Position numbers and translations under genes: made by a program. Source: Lumbricus rubellus (taxonomy: Eukaryota; Annelida; Clitellata; Crassiclitellata; Lumbricidae). Taken from it: 64,000 nucleotides of DNA. Shown here piece after piece: positions 1 to 10,375 of the stretch. Numbering within the stretch: position 1 is the stretch's first letter; the number at the start of each line of letters is the position of its first letter. The notes beneath the pieces are model-generated. The model had not been told where the DNA came from. It did not search any database and saw only the letters and a program-made list of their open reading frames with translations. Location of the stretch: assembly GCA_945859605.1 (NCBI GenBank), contig OX243825.1, forward strand, positions 770,326 to 834,325, given 5' to 3'.

Positions 1-300
1 GACGCTGCAGCGTACGTTGCGAGCCACCGCCACGGACAGGCGAGAGAGGGAAAGGGAGATGGAGAAGGATGGAGAGGAAGAGGGAGAAGAATGGAGATGG
101 AAAGGGAGAGACAGGCGGATGGAAAGGGAGATAGAGAAGGACGGAGAAGGAGAGGGAGAAGGATGGAGAAGGATGGAGAGGAAGATGGAGAAGGACGGAG
201 AGGGAGATGGAGAAGGACGGAGAAGGAGTTGGAGAAGTATGGAGAAGGAGTTGGAGAAGTATGGAGAGGGAGATGGAGAGGGACTGTTGGTGCTGGATGC
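1..300 (+). repeat. Purine-rich GGAGAA/GGAGAT microsatellite
   Basis: Degenerate tandem copies of GGAGAAGGA- and GGAGATGGA-type words run through this stretch. The + strand is almost free of pyrimidines except for single T or C interruptions. The overlapping open frames give Glu/Arg/Gly-rich low-complexity peptides typical of repeat translation and not of a gene. Confidence 0.85.
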
Positions 301-1257
301 TCTGTCATCTTCTGACTGATGGCAATGAGCTGAGACCCGGAGGGCGGCTGCTGCACTCGCTTCACTGCAGCATTGAGGCTCGTCCGACCAACGTACGGCC
401 TCCCTCTGGGCGGTGTTTTGTTGCACGCTGCCATTACGCAGATGTTTGGAAATTGCAAGGAGAAGTGGCACTCCACATAACACCGACACTACCACCACTA
501 CCACCACCACCACCACCGTCACCACCATCTTCCCCTCTCTTCTCACCCCGGACCCAATCTACAATACACGCCAAATGGACGTCGCAAGATTTAATTAAAA
601 TTTATGTTCCTCAGCGCTTAGGATGCGACGGCGGCGCTGACCAGTGCAGCATCATCCTGCTGCAGCCGAGAGTTGGTTGGTACGGAGCCTGAGACATCTG
701 AGACAGAGTAGCTGTCATAAAAGAGCGAACGAAAGCTATAATAGAGTTGGATCGTTTGAAGTGGACAAAGATTTATGATCTCCTTTCATTTCGTTTCCTA
801 CTTCATTCTACGATTTTTGGTTAGAAGTTGAAACTCAAGTTGAGTTCACTCTAAAGTTCAAAGTTCAGCCGAGTGTTGGTAGAGACGAACAGTCTAAACA
901 TAGGGGCAAAGGGGGGTACCTCCACCCCCTGGAAAATTGACACCTATTTTTAACAACTACTTTTTTGTTCTTAGGCCTAACAGATTTTTTCGCACAGACT
1001 CATTAATCATGCTAATGATACACACAGCGAAAGAGAAAAATTTACATTCTATGAACATCTATGAAAAATACCAATGTTGTTAATTTCCTGCCTTACGTTT
1101 TTCAAGTTCTAGCTAAAACATTTGACCAATTGACCAGTGTCTTGTCCTTCCTGCAAATATAATCTCCGCGGCCTAGACAGACTCAACTGAGCTGGTGAAT
1201 TTATTTTTATTCTCTTCTCAAATGTATAGTTTTATCTGCGAGTCCTCGGAGTTGACA
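301..1257. other. Non-coding stretch, no gene seen
   Basis: Positions 490-530 hold a short (CCA)n run. The remainder is mixed-composition DNA without a convincing exon. I searched here for the missing first POU4 exon and found no frame resembling the conserved POU-IV box (the segment around IRRAC that precedes the intron). Confidence 0.6.
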
Positions 1258-1261
1258 TTAA

Positions 1262-2095
1262 CCCTTATAGGGTAACCGGGGGGTAAAAAATAACCCCCAG
1301 CCTACTTTTTTTCGTATACTTTTTTGGAATAAAAGAGAATAGACTTTTGCTTTTGTGACTTTTCCTAAATATGTTTTTTCTTCACAATGTCGTTTTCAGC
1401 TGTGCCAAATTGCGCTGCCACCTAGCGGCAGACTAGTGTGAAAAGTAAGGTTTCATATTCCAGTACTGGATAAATCATTTCTGCACTATGTAGATGTAAG
1501 CATAGTAGTTGATAGAACTGAATTGTTGGAGATATGTGGTTCTTGTATTCTTGCATATGAATTAGCCATTCTTTGCTGTATGATTTCTATTTCAGGTTGC
1601 ATTATATTAGTGTAGTTTACTTACTTTTGCATAAAGCTATCGAAAGAAATATGTGATTACAACGCCACAAAAAGGCGCCGCGGACTCATTCGACCAGGAA
1701 ACAAAGGGATATACTTGCAGTTACAGGAGCAGAAGATGGCCTCTTCTATTTCTTGGTTGATGCAGCAGCGCTCAACGCATATATCATAATTATAGAAGTT
1801 GCAGAATCCAACATGGCGAGATCACGCACATTCAGTAGGCCTACGTTTGGACAAGCGCCGTGTGTTCCTGCTAGATTTGGTCATGAGCTAATCAGACCTC
1901 TTATAATCACGAGTTATCATTTTAATTCAAGATTTGTTACTCATTACGTTAAACAATGTCCTTGTCTATCATATAAATTAAACAGGACCGAAATTGGTTA
2001 AACATTTCCCTAGATTTGACGAAAATAAATTGGGGGTATTTTTTTACCCCCCGGTTACCAACAACTGTAACCGAAAAAGGGTTACCCTATAAGGG
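1262..2095. mobile_element. Non-autonomous piggyBac-like element (834 bp)
   Basis: TTAA flanks the element on both sides (1258-1261 and 2096-2099), the signature target duplication of piggyBac elements. The ends are a perfect 16-bp inverted repeat, CCCTTATAGGGTAACC (1262-1277), matched in inverse at the right end. Inside, a second inverted block (about 1271-1300 against 2032-2060) is shared. The right arm carries about 20 extra bases between the terminal repeat and this block. There is no transposase frame; the 82-codon open frame at 1753-2001 is not recognisable. It lies upstream of the POU4 exon, probably inside the POU4 intron. TTAA plus TIR is direct evidence; the superfamily call is inference. 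Confidence 0.85.
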
Positions 2096-2099
2096 TTAA

Positions 2100-3013
2100 A
2101 ACATAAGTTACTGTCAAAGTTTTGGATCCACAAAAGTGAAACTGAGTCAATGTTCCAATATGCTGAAAGAAAATTGATTAAAAGTTTGAATTTCATACAA
2201 AGCAAAGATTATTCAAAGTTCACAATTATCCATTTAAAGTAACATGACTCAAAGTCTAAATTTATTTCAACACAAAATGCTAAGCCGCTTCAAGTAATTC
2301 TCTTTTATGACTTCATACAGAGTGAAATTGAGTTTACATATAGTTCAGAAAGTTTAAATCTACATAAAATAAGACAGAGTTATCACATGTTTAGAAACCT
2401 GCTCATATGTCATGGAGTCTTTTATCATTGAACAGGCGCAAAGAGTTTCTGAAACTCAATAAATTTCAGTATTTTACGATGCTTCATATAAAATATCGAA
2501 ACAGATTAGAAAGGGCCGCATTTAGCTTATGATTTCTGTATTAGCCCTCATTTCGCTGTGCTTACAGTGTATAATGTAGGCTAACAATACGGCAGCAGGC
2601 GGATACCGCACAATCCTGTCTGCAGCATGAATCCAATAGATTAAAGTCTTCAAGCACTGTGCTTATAAATATATTTTTAAGCTGACTGGCACGAAACATG
2701 TTGTTGGTCGCTGAAGTTTCAAGTAGCGAAGTAATATGCTCTTTCGATTCGCTCACTCATTAAATTCAAAGATATGTGTAGCGACTCTTAAAAAATATGC
2801 TATCTTTAGATGATCAAATATATAGGCCTATTATAATACTGAACTTGAAATTGTGCACTGCGTTATTTATACCGTATATTATGTTGGTTAGTTTACATTG
2901 CGTCAATAATTACCTATTGTATATTGATAGCTACATAATTATAATTATGATGTTGCTGATTGCATTGATAAGGGTGCATCCCGCATAGACTGCTGTAACG
3001 CTCTGCTATAATG
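2100..3013. other. Probable POU4 intron sequence
   Basis: AT-rich DNA without a recognisable exon or transposon end. It leads directly into the splice acceptor of the POU4 exon, so it is read as intron. Confidence 0.55.
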
Positions 3014-3026
3014 TTATGTCTTGTAG
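3014..3026 (+). other. Splice acceptor of the POU4 main exon
   Basis: TTATGTCTTGTAG precedes codon AGT at 3027. In the known vertebrate POU4 genes the single intron lies immediately before the Ser of an SNLF-type motif. Here the exon opens with SNLFGGLDD in the POU frame, so the junction matches the family position and phase. The alternative AG two bases downstream (3027-3028) would break that frame. Confidence 0.85.
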
Positions 3027-4082
3027 AGTAATCTCTTCGGTGGTTTAGACGACGGCTTCCTCTCTCGACCTGACGCTCTCCTCTCAGGCGTCTCCATCTC
3101 CTCCGACATCTCCAAAGCCTCTCCTCCCCTTCTCATGAAACACGACTCCATCTACGGCGGTGGAGGTGGCTCCTCCGCCCCTGGAGATCCGCTGTTGCCC
3201 GGCTCCAACGGCGGCCAGCACCTTCTTTCGTCGTCACGAGGGTCCCACCTGCACGGGTTTCCCGGCGCAGAGTCCATGCTCAACCCCATCATGACCGGAG
3301 GAGGTCTCTCTTCGCCCGACCAACCGCCACCCAGCTGCATGTCGGTACACGCCTCCCAGATGTACGCTGCCGCTACAGGGACCGTCTACACGAACCTCGG
3401 CGGGGGAGGGCTCGGCGTAGGGGTCGGTGGGGGTCTACAGGGCGGGGCGAACGGACACCCTATCGGACACGGTATGCTCAACCACGTTCAACACCACCAC
3501 CACCATCACCATCACCACCAGGGCGTCGTCGTCGGCGGGGCCTTGGGACCCGCGGTCGCCCCTCACGGCATCCACTGCAGCGAGATGGACTGTGACCCCC
3601 GCGAGCTCGAGGCTTTTGCCGAGCACTTCAAGCAGCGACGTATCAAGCTCGGGGCGACCCAGGCGGACGTCGGGGCGGCCCTGGGAAAGCTGAAACTTCC
3701 GGGGGTCGGGTCCCTCAGCCAGTCTACGATCTGTAGATTCGAGTCGCTCACATTAAGTCATAACAACATGGTCGCGTTGAAGCCAGTGCTGTCGGCGTGG
3801 TTGTCGGAGGCTGAGCGTGCGGCACACGAGACGAAGATGAGGGAGGAGTTGATGAACGGAGCGAGTGATAAGAAGCGGAAGAGAACATCAATCGCTGGAC
3901 CTGAGAAGCGATCTCTCGAAGCTTACTTCGCAATTCAACCGAGACCATCTGGAGAGAAGATCGCTCAAATCGCTGACAAACTCGATCTGAAGAAGAACGT
4001 CGTTCGCGTTTGGTTTTGTAATCAACGACAGAAACAGAAACGAATGAAGTTTTCGGCGTCGACGATGAAAGGACCGCACTGA
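3027..4082 (+). CDS. POU4: POU class 4 (Brn3) homeodomain transcription factor, main/terminal exon
   Basis: A sequence-specific nuclear transcription factor; class IV members specify sensory and other neurons across animals. The exon encodes 351 codons and a TGA. Its first residues, SNLFGGLDDGFLSRPDALL, continue the class-IV N-terminal box. Next come Gly/Ser-rich linkers and a nine-histidine run (codons ~156-164), both common in POU4 proteins. The POU-specific domain starts at CDPRELEAF (codon ~190) and contains GVGSLSQSTICRFESLTLSH, the class-IV hallmark. The homeodomain (codons ~282-341) begins KKRKRTSIAGPEKRSLEAYF and has recognition helix VVRVWFCNQRQKQKRMK, with the POU-type Cys at position 50. 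The protein ends a few residues later, as in relatives. An internal ATG (3135) exists, but the frame stays open to the splice site, so the true start should be in an exon 1 that I cannot find in the window. No frameshift or missing key residue is seen. Confidence 0.97.
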   Translation, partial: SNLFGGLDDGFLSRPDALLSGVSISSDISKASPPLLMKHDSIYGGGGGSSAPGDPLLPGSNGGQHLLSSSRGSHLHGFPGAESMLNPIMTGGGLSSPDQPPPSCMSVHASQMYAAATGTVYTNLGGGGLGVGVGGGLQGGANGHPIGHGMLNHVQHHHHHHHHHQGVVVGGALGPAVAPHGIHCSEMDCDPRELEAFAEHFKQRRIKLGATQADVGAALGKLKLPGVGSLSQSTICRFESLTLSHNNMVALKPVLSAWLSEAERAAHETKMREELMNGASDKKRKRTSIAGPEKRSLEAYFAIQPRPSGEKIAQIADKLDLKKNVVRVWFCNQRQKQKRMKFSASTMKGPH

Positions 4083-4144
4083 GGTCGATCAGAGGTCAAT
4101 CAGAGGTCAAAGAGAAGGTCAAGAATGAGGTCAATTGGAGGTCA
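4082..4144 (+). promoter_or_regulatory. Cluster of six AGGTCA-type half-sites (DR5/DR6) at the start of the POU4 3' UTR
   Basis: Direct repeats lie at 4082-4087 (AGGTCG), 4093-4098, 4104-4109, 4116-4121, 4128-4133 and 4139-4144 (all AGGTCA). Spacers are 5, 5, 6, 6 and 5 bases. AGGTCA is the nuclear-receptor half-site, and spacing of five is the classic retinoic-acid-receptor/RXR arrangement. The first site starts on the last base of the stop codon. The array may also be a simple 11-12 bp tandem repeat; function is inference. Confidence 0.6.
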
Positions 4145-5334
4145 AAGTTCGTCGAAGGCGGCTCAATTCATTTGAGCTTTGAAAGGAAGTCGGCGATATG
4201 ATGTTTTGTCGTACCCGTTGAGGGTTCATGTCTATACTGCAATCGGTGCTGTTCGTGATGTCGAAAGGTTTTAACAAAATCTTCGACAACATAATATTAT
4301 GGTCTATAATGCGGATGGTGTCAATGTTTAGAAGCGATTGAGAGAGCGGTAAAGCGAAAGCATTGGCATACTTTCAAAGTATGCGTATCGAAAACCAAGT
4401 ATACTTTGTTGCGTCATATGCTAATCAGAGGAGAGATACTTTAACCTCGTATGAATATTCAAACTGACGCTAAGTTTAGTGTCAGAATCTGCACTCGTGA
4501 ATTGTTATAACCGACAAAGTGGTGACCAAAGTCACGCTTGAGTGAGAAACCAGATGCACTGAAGTGGATCGGACTCTCGAGAAAGCGTTCATTTGGAACC
4601 GTAGCATCAAAGAAATATGACGCGAGATGCAAACATCATGGCTTTGGTGAAATTCCTTGGCGTTTAATCTGTAAATATTTGTGCCTTTTCAGAAGTAGAC
4701 TTATTATACCTAAGACGTTGTTGCGTTTGCAAAGCGCTGCATAACTTAGCACTGTGACGGTTTCGTATAATTATACTCGCGAAAATATTTTCAGGATAAA
4801 GTTGACCTACAATACATATAATTATGATATTATATCTAATAATCAGTGATATTATAATATATATGTAAAATGGTGAGGTTAGATTGTGATTTGCTGACGA
4901 ATACAGGAGGGCTGGGAAGATAGGATCAAGAGTGTTGCAGACTGGCGAGTGGGTGAGGTTGCAATGATCCTTTATAAAAATGCCAAAGAAGCTGTCCTTA
5001 AGAAGTAGGCCTATTCTCTTCCGTGGCCTCTGACTTTATTTTCTTTATGTTTGGTTTTGTAATTCCGATGACGTCCTCCATTTTTTGGAGTTCGTAGTCT
5101 TGACATTCTGAAATCGAGTCTCTGAAAAGGTCACATTATCAAAATAATTCATATGGAAAATGTAAAATGTATTATAGGTCTACCGACTGACTTTGCGGGT
5201 ATAACTGAAAGAGGCGGACAAGGCATAACTAAATTCGCACTTTGGTAAAGGGCTATATGTAGGAAGGCGAGGAGAGAGAGACAGAGAGGGAGACCCAACC
5301 TAATATCTGCCTATAATCCGGACAAAGAGAGAAA
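4145..5334. other. POU4 3' flank, probably partly 3' UTR; no further gene
   Basis: AT-rich DNA after the half-site cluster. I saw no canonical AATAAA close to the stop codon. The first clear one on the + strand is about 5919, so the UTR end is not placed. The 68-codon frame at 4538-4744 is not recognisable and is treated as chance. Confidence 0.5.
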
Positions 5335-5630
5335 TTCAGACAGACAGAGAGAGCGAAGGAGAAACAGGAACAGTGTATATATAGTCAAACAAACAAGTAT
5401 ATACATTGGCAGAAATCATAATACGGTATATGGACAGTAAATGAAGAGAAACAGCCATGTAGCTAGAAAGCCAAGCAGCAGAACTCAGACAGAGAGACAG
5501 ACCGACAGAGACAGACAAACAAACAGACAGACAGACAGACAAACAGAGACAGACAAACAAACAGACAGTCAGACGGACAAACACACAAACAAGCAGACAG
5601 ATAGACAGACAGGAAGGAAGGAAGAGCGAT
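5335..5630. repeat. (ACAG)n-type microsatellite
   Basis: Interrupted CAGA/AACA tandem tracts. Overlapping open frames on both strands are Thr/Gln/Asp-rich or Cys/Leu/Ser-rich, as expected when a tetranucleotide repeat is read in different frames. Confidence 0.85.
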
Positions 5631-5742
5631 CTGCGTTCGTCGCTCGAACGTTGTGGCTGAGGTGCTGCTGCACTGGCTTCCACGTGCAGAGTTTAATTTC
5701 GGACGCGACGAACGACGGCGCCAATTGCAATCAGCATCACCG

Positions 5743-5870
5743 CATCACCACCACGACCACCACCACCCCCACCACCACATTCACCACCACCACCATCACC
5801 ACCACATCCACCACCACCACCATCACCACCACCACCACCACTACGACCACCACTACGGCCACCAGCAGCA
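5743..5870. repeat. (CCA/CAT)n trinucleotide tract
   Basis: Nearly pure CAC/CCA/CAT triplets. Open frames across it give poly-His, poly-Thr or poly-Val, depending on frame, and are repeat artefacts. A short CAG run (5866-5902) and an AATAAA (about 5919) follow. Confidence 0.85.
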
Positions 5871-5902
5871 GCAATAGCTCGATGAGCAGCAGCAGCAGCA
5901 CC

Positions 5903-6480
5903 TGTTGAGAGGAAGAAAATAAATTACAACGCTCAAAGAACATTGGAAACAGTAGGTGCAAAAATTTATATATAATTATATATATATATATAATTACATC
6001 ATTTACATGCATATATGAAATACCTATATATATAGTCATATAGACCTACTTTCTTATGGTATCTTTGCTAAGTTTTCATTGCACACGACATCTCACGACA
6101 TAAAGTTATACTTAAAATAGGCAGTTGTGTATTTTGAAGCTGCTCCAATGGCGCTGTATAAACACTGTACAATGTCACATTACAGTATGCATAATATAAT
6201 GATGTGCCTATAGCTCTAAATACATACATGCAGACATGATTATAATATACAATACATGCATAATTATATAAAATACATGTAATATAAGCTTAGATCTACA
6301 CACATTTGTTTTTGCAATGTAAGTTAATTTAATTTCACATTGTGTTCATACGCAGAGCATACAAATAATAATAATAATAATAATAATTTATGTGGTGATT
6401 ATTTTAAAGCGTTTTTATGTAACAATTCAATGGTTGGATTTGTACTTGCAGGACGTGCAGCTGCTGTCTAAAAAGCAAAC
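5903..6480. other. AT-rich stretch, no gene
   Basis: TATATA tracts at about 5970-6035 and an (ATA)n run at 6367-6390. No coding frame or transposon end was recognised. Confidence 0.6.
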
Positions 6481-7330
6481 ACATGCGTTGAGTGAGTGAG
6501 TGAGTGAGTGAGTAAGTCAGACATTGTTTTCAGTCGTTCGCCATCTTGACCATCAGTCATTGGCGTCGTCATCTCTGCCGCTGCAGCAGCAGCAGCAGCA
6601 GCAGCAGCCGCATCCTTCGAGCCATCATCGTCATCTGCTGCAGCAACCGGTGCCAGATGCGGTGGCAGTGGACAGGAAGAGGAGAAGCATCTCCCGCTGT
6701 TGTCTGAAGTCTGCGAAGAAGAAGAAGACGACGACAGAGAAAGTACGACGCCAGACATTAGATAGATTGGAAGAGACAGGCAGCAGGAGGGAGAAGGAGA
6801 GAGAAGGAGGCAGCAGGAGGGAGAAGGATGGAGAAGGAGGGAGAAGAAGGTAGAAGGAGGAAGACTGACAGGACAGGAAGCAAAGATACACAGGAAGAGA
6901 CAGAGACACAGGCACCAGGAGACTGAAGGATAAAGATTGAGAGAGAGAGCGAGAAAGAAAGAGAGACAGAGAGAAAGAGAGACAGACTGACAGACAGAGA
7001 GAAACAGGGTGAGACAGAGAAATAGACGGAGACAGAAACAGAGATGGAAAGAGTGTGTGCCTGAGGAAGATATGCATAGGCATAATAAGACACAGAAGGA
7101 TAAGCAAAGCGAAGGTTAAAAAGAAGGAGGCAGGTGATAACAAACGAAATATATGGAGACAGACAGAGTATGAGAGAGACACACAGACACGCACACACAG
7201 AAACATAGACAGACACACAGACAAACAGACAAACCTAAATAGAGGCAGAGCGACAGAGCGAAATAGAGGCAGAGCGACAGAGTGACAGAGACAGAGAGAC
7301 AGAGAGAGAGACAAAACGACAGGATGGAGA
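6481..7330. repeat. Purine-rich low-complexity region: (GAGT)n, (CAG)n, (GGAGAA)n, (GACA)n
   Basis: Contains (GAGT)n at 6490-6515, a CAG run at about 6583-6608, GGAGAAGGA words at 6775-6860 and long imperfect GAGA/GACA tracts up to 7315. The long minus-strand frames here are Leu/Ser/Cys-rich and derive from the repeat. Confidence 0.8.
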
Positions 7331-7740
7331 AGTATATAGACTATGATTTATTATAGAGGCAGGAAAGAGAAGAAACAAAAGAACACTTGCATGGAGGCAA
7401 AGACTAAGAGACTATTATAATAAGATACAATGAAACAAAGAGACGTACAGAATGATACATAAAATTATACACGTACATAGAGACAGACAAACAGACAGGA
7501 AGAGGACATTGGGGGTGAGAGAGGGAAGGACATGGCGTCCAATGTTCGTCGAAATCGGGGCAGACACAAGCATCAGCAGCAGCATCAGCAGCACAGGTCG
7601 ACTTAGCTTATGGCATTAAAAATTCATGCGACGACTACAGAAGCAGCAGCACCAGCAGCAGCAGCAGCAGCAGTGGACAGTGTACAGTAGATGCAGTGTG
7701 GTCATCCGATGCCTCTTCTTCACCTTGGCAGGTGTCCAAC
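7331..7740. other. No gene seen; short CAG runs
   Basis: Purine-rich DNA continuing from the previous tract, with CAG-rich segments at about 7573-7595 and 7640-7675. No supported coding frame. Confidence 0.6.
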
Positions 7741-7945
7741 TGTCCATCCATCCATATCCATCCATCTATCCATCCATCTATCCATCTATGCATCCATCCT
7801 TCCATCCATCCATCCTTCCATCCATCCATCAATCCATCCACCCATACATCCATCCATCCATCCTTCCATCTTTCCATCCATCAATCCATCAATCCATCAA
7901 TCCATCCAACTATATATCCATCCATCCATCTATCCATCCAGGTCC
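7741..7945 (+). repeat. (TCCA)n microsatellite
   Basis: Roughly 200 bases of TCCA tetranucleotides with TCTA, TTCC and TCAA variants. All three + frames are open as Ser-Ile-His-Pro repeats, an artefact of a tetranucleotide without stops. Confidence 0.95.
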
Positions 7946-8149
7946 ACCTTGCAATAAAAATCATCCAGTACTTTAATATTAATTAAGCTTGTTTTCAGTG
8001 CTTATTGGACGGATTCTTGCATCATTTTATGCATGTGAAAACTCATATTCGTATTTATACCTATTCAATTACAGGGGCCTATCTATTATCTTGTCTCTTG
8101 TTGGCTACTCTTATATCCCTACACCGCATCTTCACTTGCCTCCATTCAT

Positions 8150-8335
8150 CTTCCTCGAGGGCTGTTTTTAAGGAATTTCTATAACTACACAACCCCTTCT
8201 TTCCTTTCCCATCCTCCATGGTGAATTACTTCCAATCGAAGGACAATTATTTTTTAAAAGTTTTAACTGTACATAAGTGCTTCTACAATAGCACAAATCC
8301 ATTTAGAACTTGTGTACAACTGCACGTTAAAAAAC
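8150..8335 (+). repeat. Dispersed repeat family R, + copy
   Basis: Matches the reverse complement of 12435-12640 over most of its length, including the shared block CCCATCCTCCATGG. One frame reads LHNPFFPFPSSMVNYFQSKD here and a close equivalent in the other copy. Upstream FKEFL-type residues resemble the end of a LINE ORF2, so this may be a LINE 3' remnant. The family assignment is uncertain. Confidence 0.7.
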
Positions 8336-8606
8336 CCTGATCTTATCTTCATCAACCTTGCTAAAAATCTGTGCTAATCCAATCGACATCTAATCTAATC
8401 CCGAATGCCTTAATCTCACAACCTTCAATCATACGAATCGAATTAAAAGAAGTCGAATAAGATCCGTTACTGACTCAAGATCCGATGACGACATCATTAT
8501 TGTTCCACTTCTTTATCTTTCTTCTTCTTCTTCTTCTCTTTCTGCATGTTGTCATTAGCAACGCAACAGTCTTCGTATACTCGTCACCAAACACAAGTCA
8601 ACAGTT
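8336..8606. other. No gene seen
   Basis: Mixed AT-rich DNA with a TTCTTC run at 8517-8540. It ends at the target-site duplication of the next element. Confidence 0.6.
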
Positions 8607-8614
8607 CTGTAGAG

Positions 8615-9007
8615 CAGTGGTTCTCAAAGTGGTGGTTCGCGGACCGGCACCGGTCCGCGGAGTCCTGATCGCCGGTCCGTGAAGAAGTCTGAGTGAAAAA
8701 TAAATTATAATTATTAATTTATATATTTAAAATTGTGAAATTATTCAATTTGTTGTTGACATTTTATTCCAAATTCTGTCTCAAACTTTAAAAATACATC
8801 ACCAGTGCCTTATTTTAACTTGCCAAATGGCTGTATAAACAATTTTTATTTTTTAAAAAATCCATAATTACAAATAGCCCAACCCTATAATTCGTTTTTT
8901 ATACTATAGTTCGCTTTTGCTTGTACTTGCCATTAAAGTTAGCGGTCCGCGAGCTTCCCAAATAAATTATTGCCGGTCCGCGACCTGCAGAAGTTTGAGA
9001 ACCACTG
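8615..9007. mobile_element. Non-autonomous hAT element (393 bp MITE)
   Basis: The ends are inverted repeats: CAGTGGTTCTCAAA on the left and TTTGAGAACCACTG on the right, a typical hAT/Charlie-type terminus. An exact 8-bp direct duplication, CTGTAGAG, flanks it (8607-8614 and 9008-9015), the size hAT transposases make. Subterminal GGTCCGCG motifs occur in both orientations, as in many hAT elements. The centre is AT-rich and has no transposase. Confidence 0.93.
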
Positions 9008-9015
9008 CTGTAGAG

Positions 9016-9480
9016 ATCTCAATGTCCTCCTCCTCCTCCTCCTACTACTCCTCATCCTACTACTACTCCTCTTACTCCTCCTCCTACCTCCTCTTCCTCC
9101 TCCTGCTCCTGCTCTTCCTTCTCCAGTCATTCCCCAAAGAATCAACTATCAAGACGGAATTAAAAGCGCAATCGTGTACGCACAGCTTCCGAAGTTCCAC
9201 CCCCATACACTCGTCCCCCATTATCCACCCACCCATCCACCCACCCATCCCTCCATTCCTCCCTGGACAGATGGACGGGCGGTGGACGTCTGAATCCGGG
9301 TGTTCTACTGGGATGGATGTGTCCCAAGGGTCGGCCTGGAGTGGAAGGAAGAGGAGCTGGAAGAGATGAGGAGGAGGAGGAGGAGGAGGAGGCGCCTATG
9401 GTCAGCTATGGTCAGCGATGGTGAGCGATGGAGAGGGTGGTGTCCAGCGTTGAGTGTCCGGTGGCAAGATGACCGCCTCT
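9016..9480. repeat. (TCC)n, (CACC)n and (GAG)n low-complexity tracts
   Basis: TCC/TAC triplets at 9021-9125, ACCC/ATCC words at 9205-9265 and an AGG run at 9367-9395. Open frames across it are Ser/Tyr- or Leu-rich repeat translations. Confidence 0.75.
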
Positions 9481-9627
9481 CGAATTATAGGGCAGCTTGT
9501 CACGTGATCCAATCGCATTGGCGCATCATCAATTCATCGACCAACCAATGTTCCTTGCTTGCTTCATTTCTTTCTTCCATCATTCTTTAATCATCGTCAC
9601 CTCCAATGTTCTCCATGCATCCATACA

Positions 9628-9860
9628 ACAATTCATTCATTCATCCATTCATTCATTCATTCATCCATACATTCATTCATTCATCCATGCATTCATACAT
9701 ACATTCATTCATTCATTCAATCATGCATGCTTGCATGCAATCATTCATCCATCCATCCATTCATTCATCCATCCATTCATTCATCCATCCATTCATTCAT
9801 TCATCCATTCATTCATTCATCCATTCATTCATCCATCCATTCATTCATCCATCTACATGT
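9628..9860 (+). repeat. (ATTC/ATCC)n microsatellite
   Basis: About 230 bases of CATT/CATC tetranucleotides. All three + frames are open as Ile-His-Ser-Phe repeats and are not genes. Confidence 0.95.
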
Positions 9861-9984
9861 AAACTGAAGGAACGAACGAATGGTCTGATTAATTAATGAA
9901 ACACAAACAATCAAAATGAGGCAATTGATGGATGCATGCAATAAATCTCAATTTTTTTAAATTTCTATTCTTTCTAACATTTTT

Positions 9985-10163
9985 GCTGTAGTGCCCCTTC
10001 AAGCTCTCTGCTCAAAGTCGCTCCTGATTACAGCGCGAAGCGCGGAGTAATTGCGAGTGAAGGAGGACTTGTTCAAGGTTCTTACGAAGCGGCTTGAGGT
10101 GGATTCGAACCCGGAACCATCCGGCTCCAAAGCACAGAACCCACCACTACACCACCGCGACCC
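9985..10163 (-). mobile_element. tRNA-derived SINE, family 1, minus copy
   Basis: Reading the minus strand, a box A (TGGTGTAGTGG) and a perfect box B (GGTTCGAATCC type) have tRNA-like spacing. They are followed by the family body ('caagtcctccttcactcgc') and a tail with AGGAGCGACTTTGAGCAGAG. The same order appears at 11273-11518 and 18971-19170. The tail resembles the 3' end of the LINE at 13340-13775. Confidence 0.88.
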
Positions 10164-10264
10164 ACAACTGATGAAGTTATAAATGAATGAAGTAAAAGAT
10201 GTTTATTAACTTCTGCTCTGTATCGAGTAAACTTAAACATAGACCTACATTCAAGCGTACGATT

Positions 10265-10375
10265 CATTCATTCATTTCAGATATTTATATATCGCTTCTT
10301 CAAGAGTTATCTACTCAGAAGCGCTCCCGACCCAACCGATGAGCGATAGAAAGAAGAAAACTATAGGACCAAAAC
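10265..10375 (-). mobile_element. LINE (L2/CR1-like) 3' end, minus strand
   Basis: The reverse complement contains GGGAGCGCTTCTGAGTAG followed by CTTGAAGAAGCGATATATAA and an (ATGA)n tail. It parallels the 3' end of the better-preserved LINE at 13340-13775. Only the last ~100 bases are present, consistent with 5' truncation. Confidence 0.75.

Noticed and set aside
5653..6039. Long open frames giving poly-His, poly-Thr or poly-Val on both strands
   Set aside because: They all arise from one (CCA/CAT)n tract read in different frames; no flanking domain or splice context supports a gene.
7626..7986. Three overlapping + frames of 88-116 codons rich in Ser-Ile-His-Pro
   Set aside because: A stop-free tetranucleotide repeat opens all frames at once.
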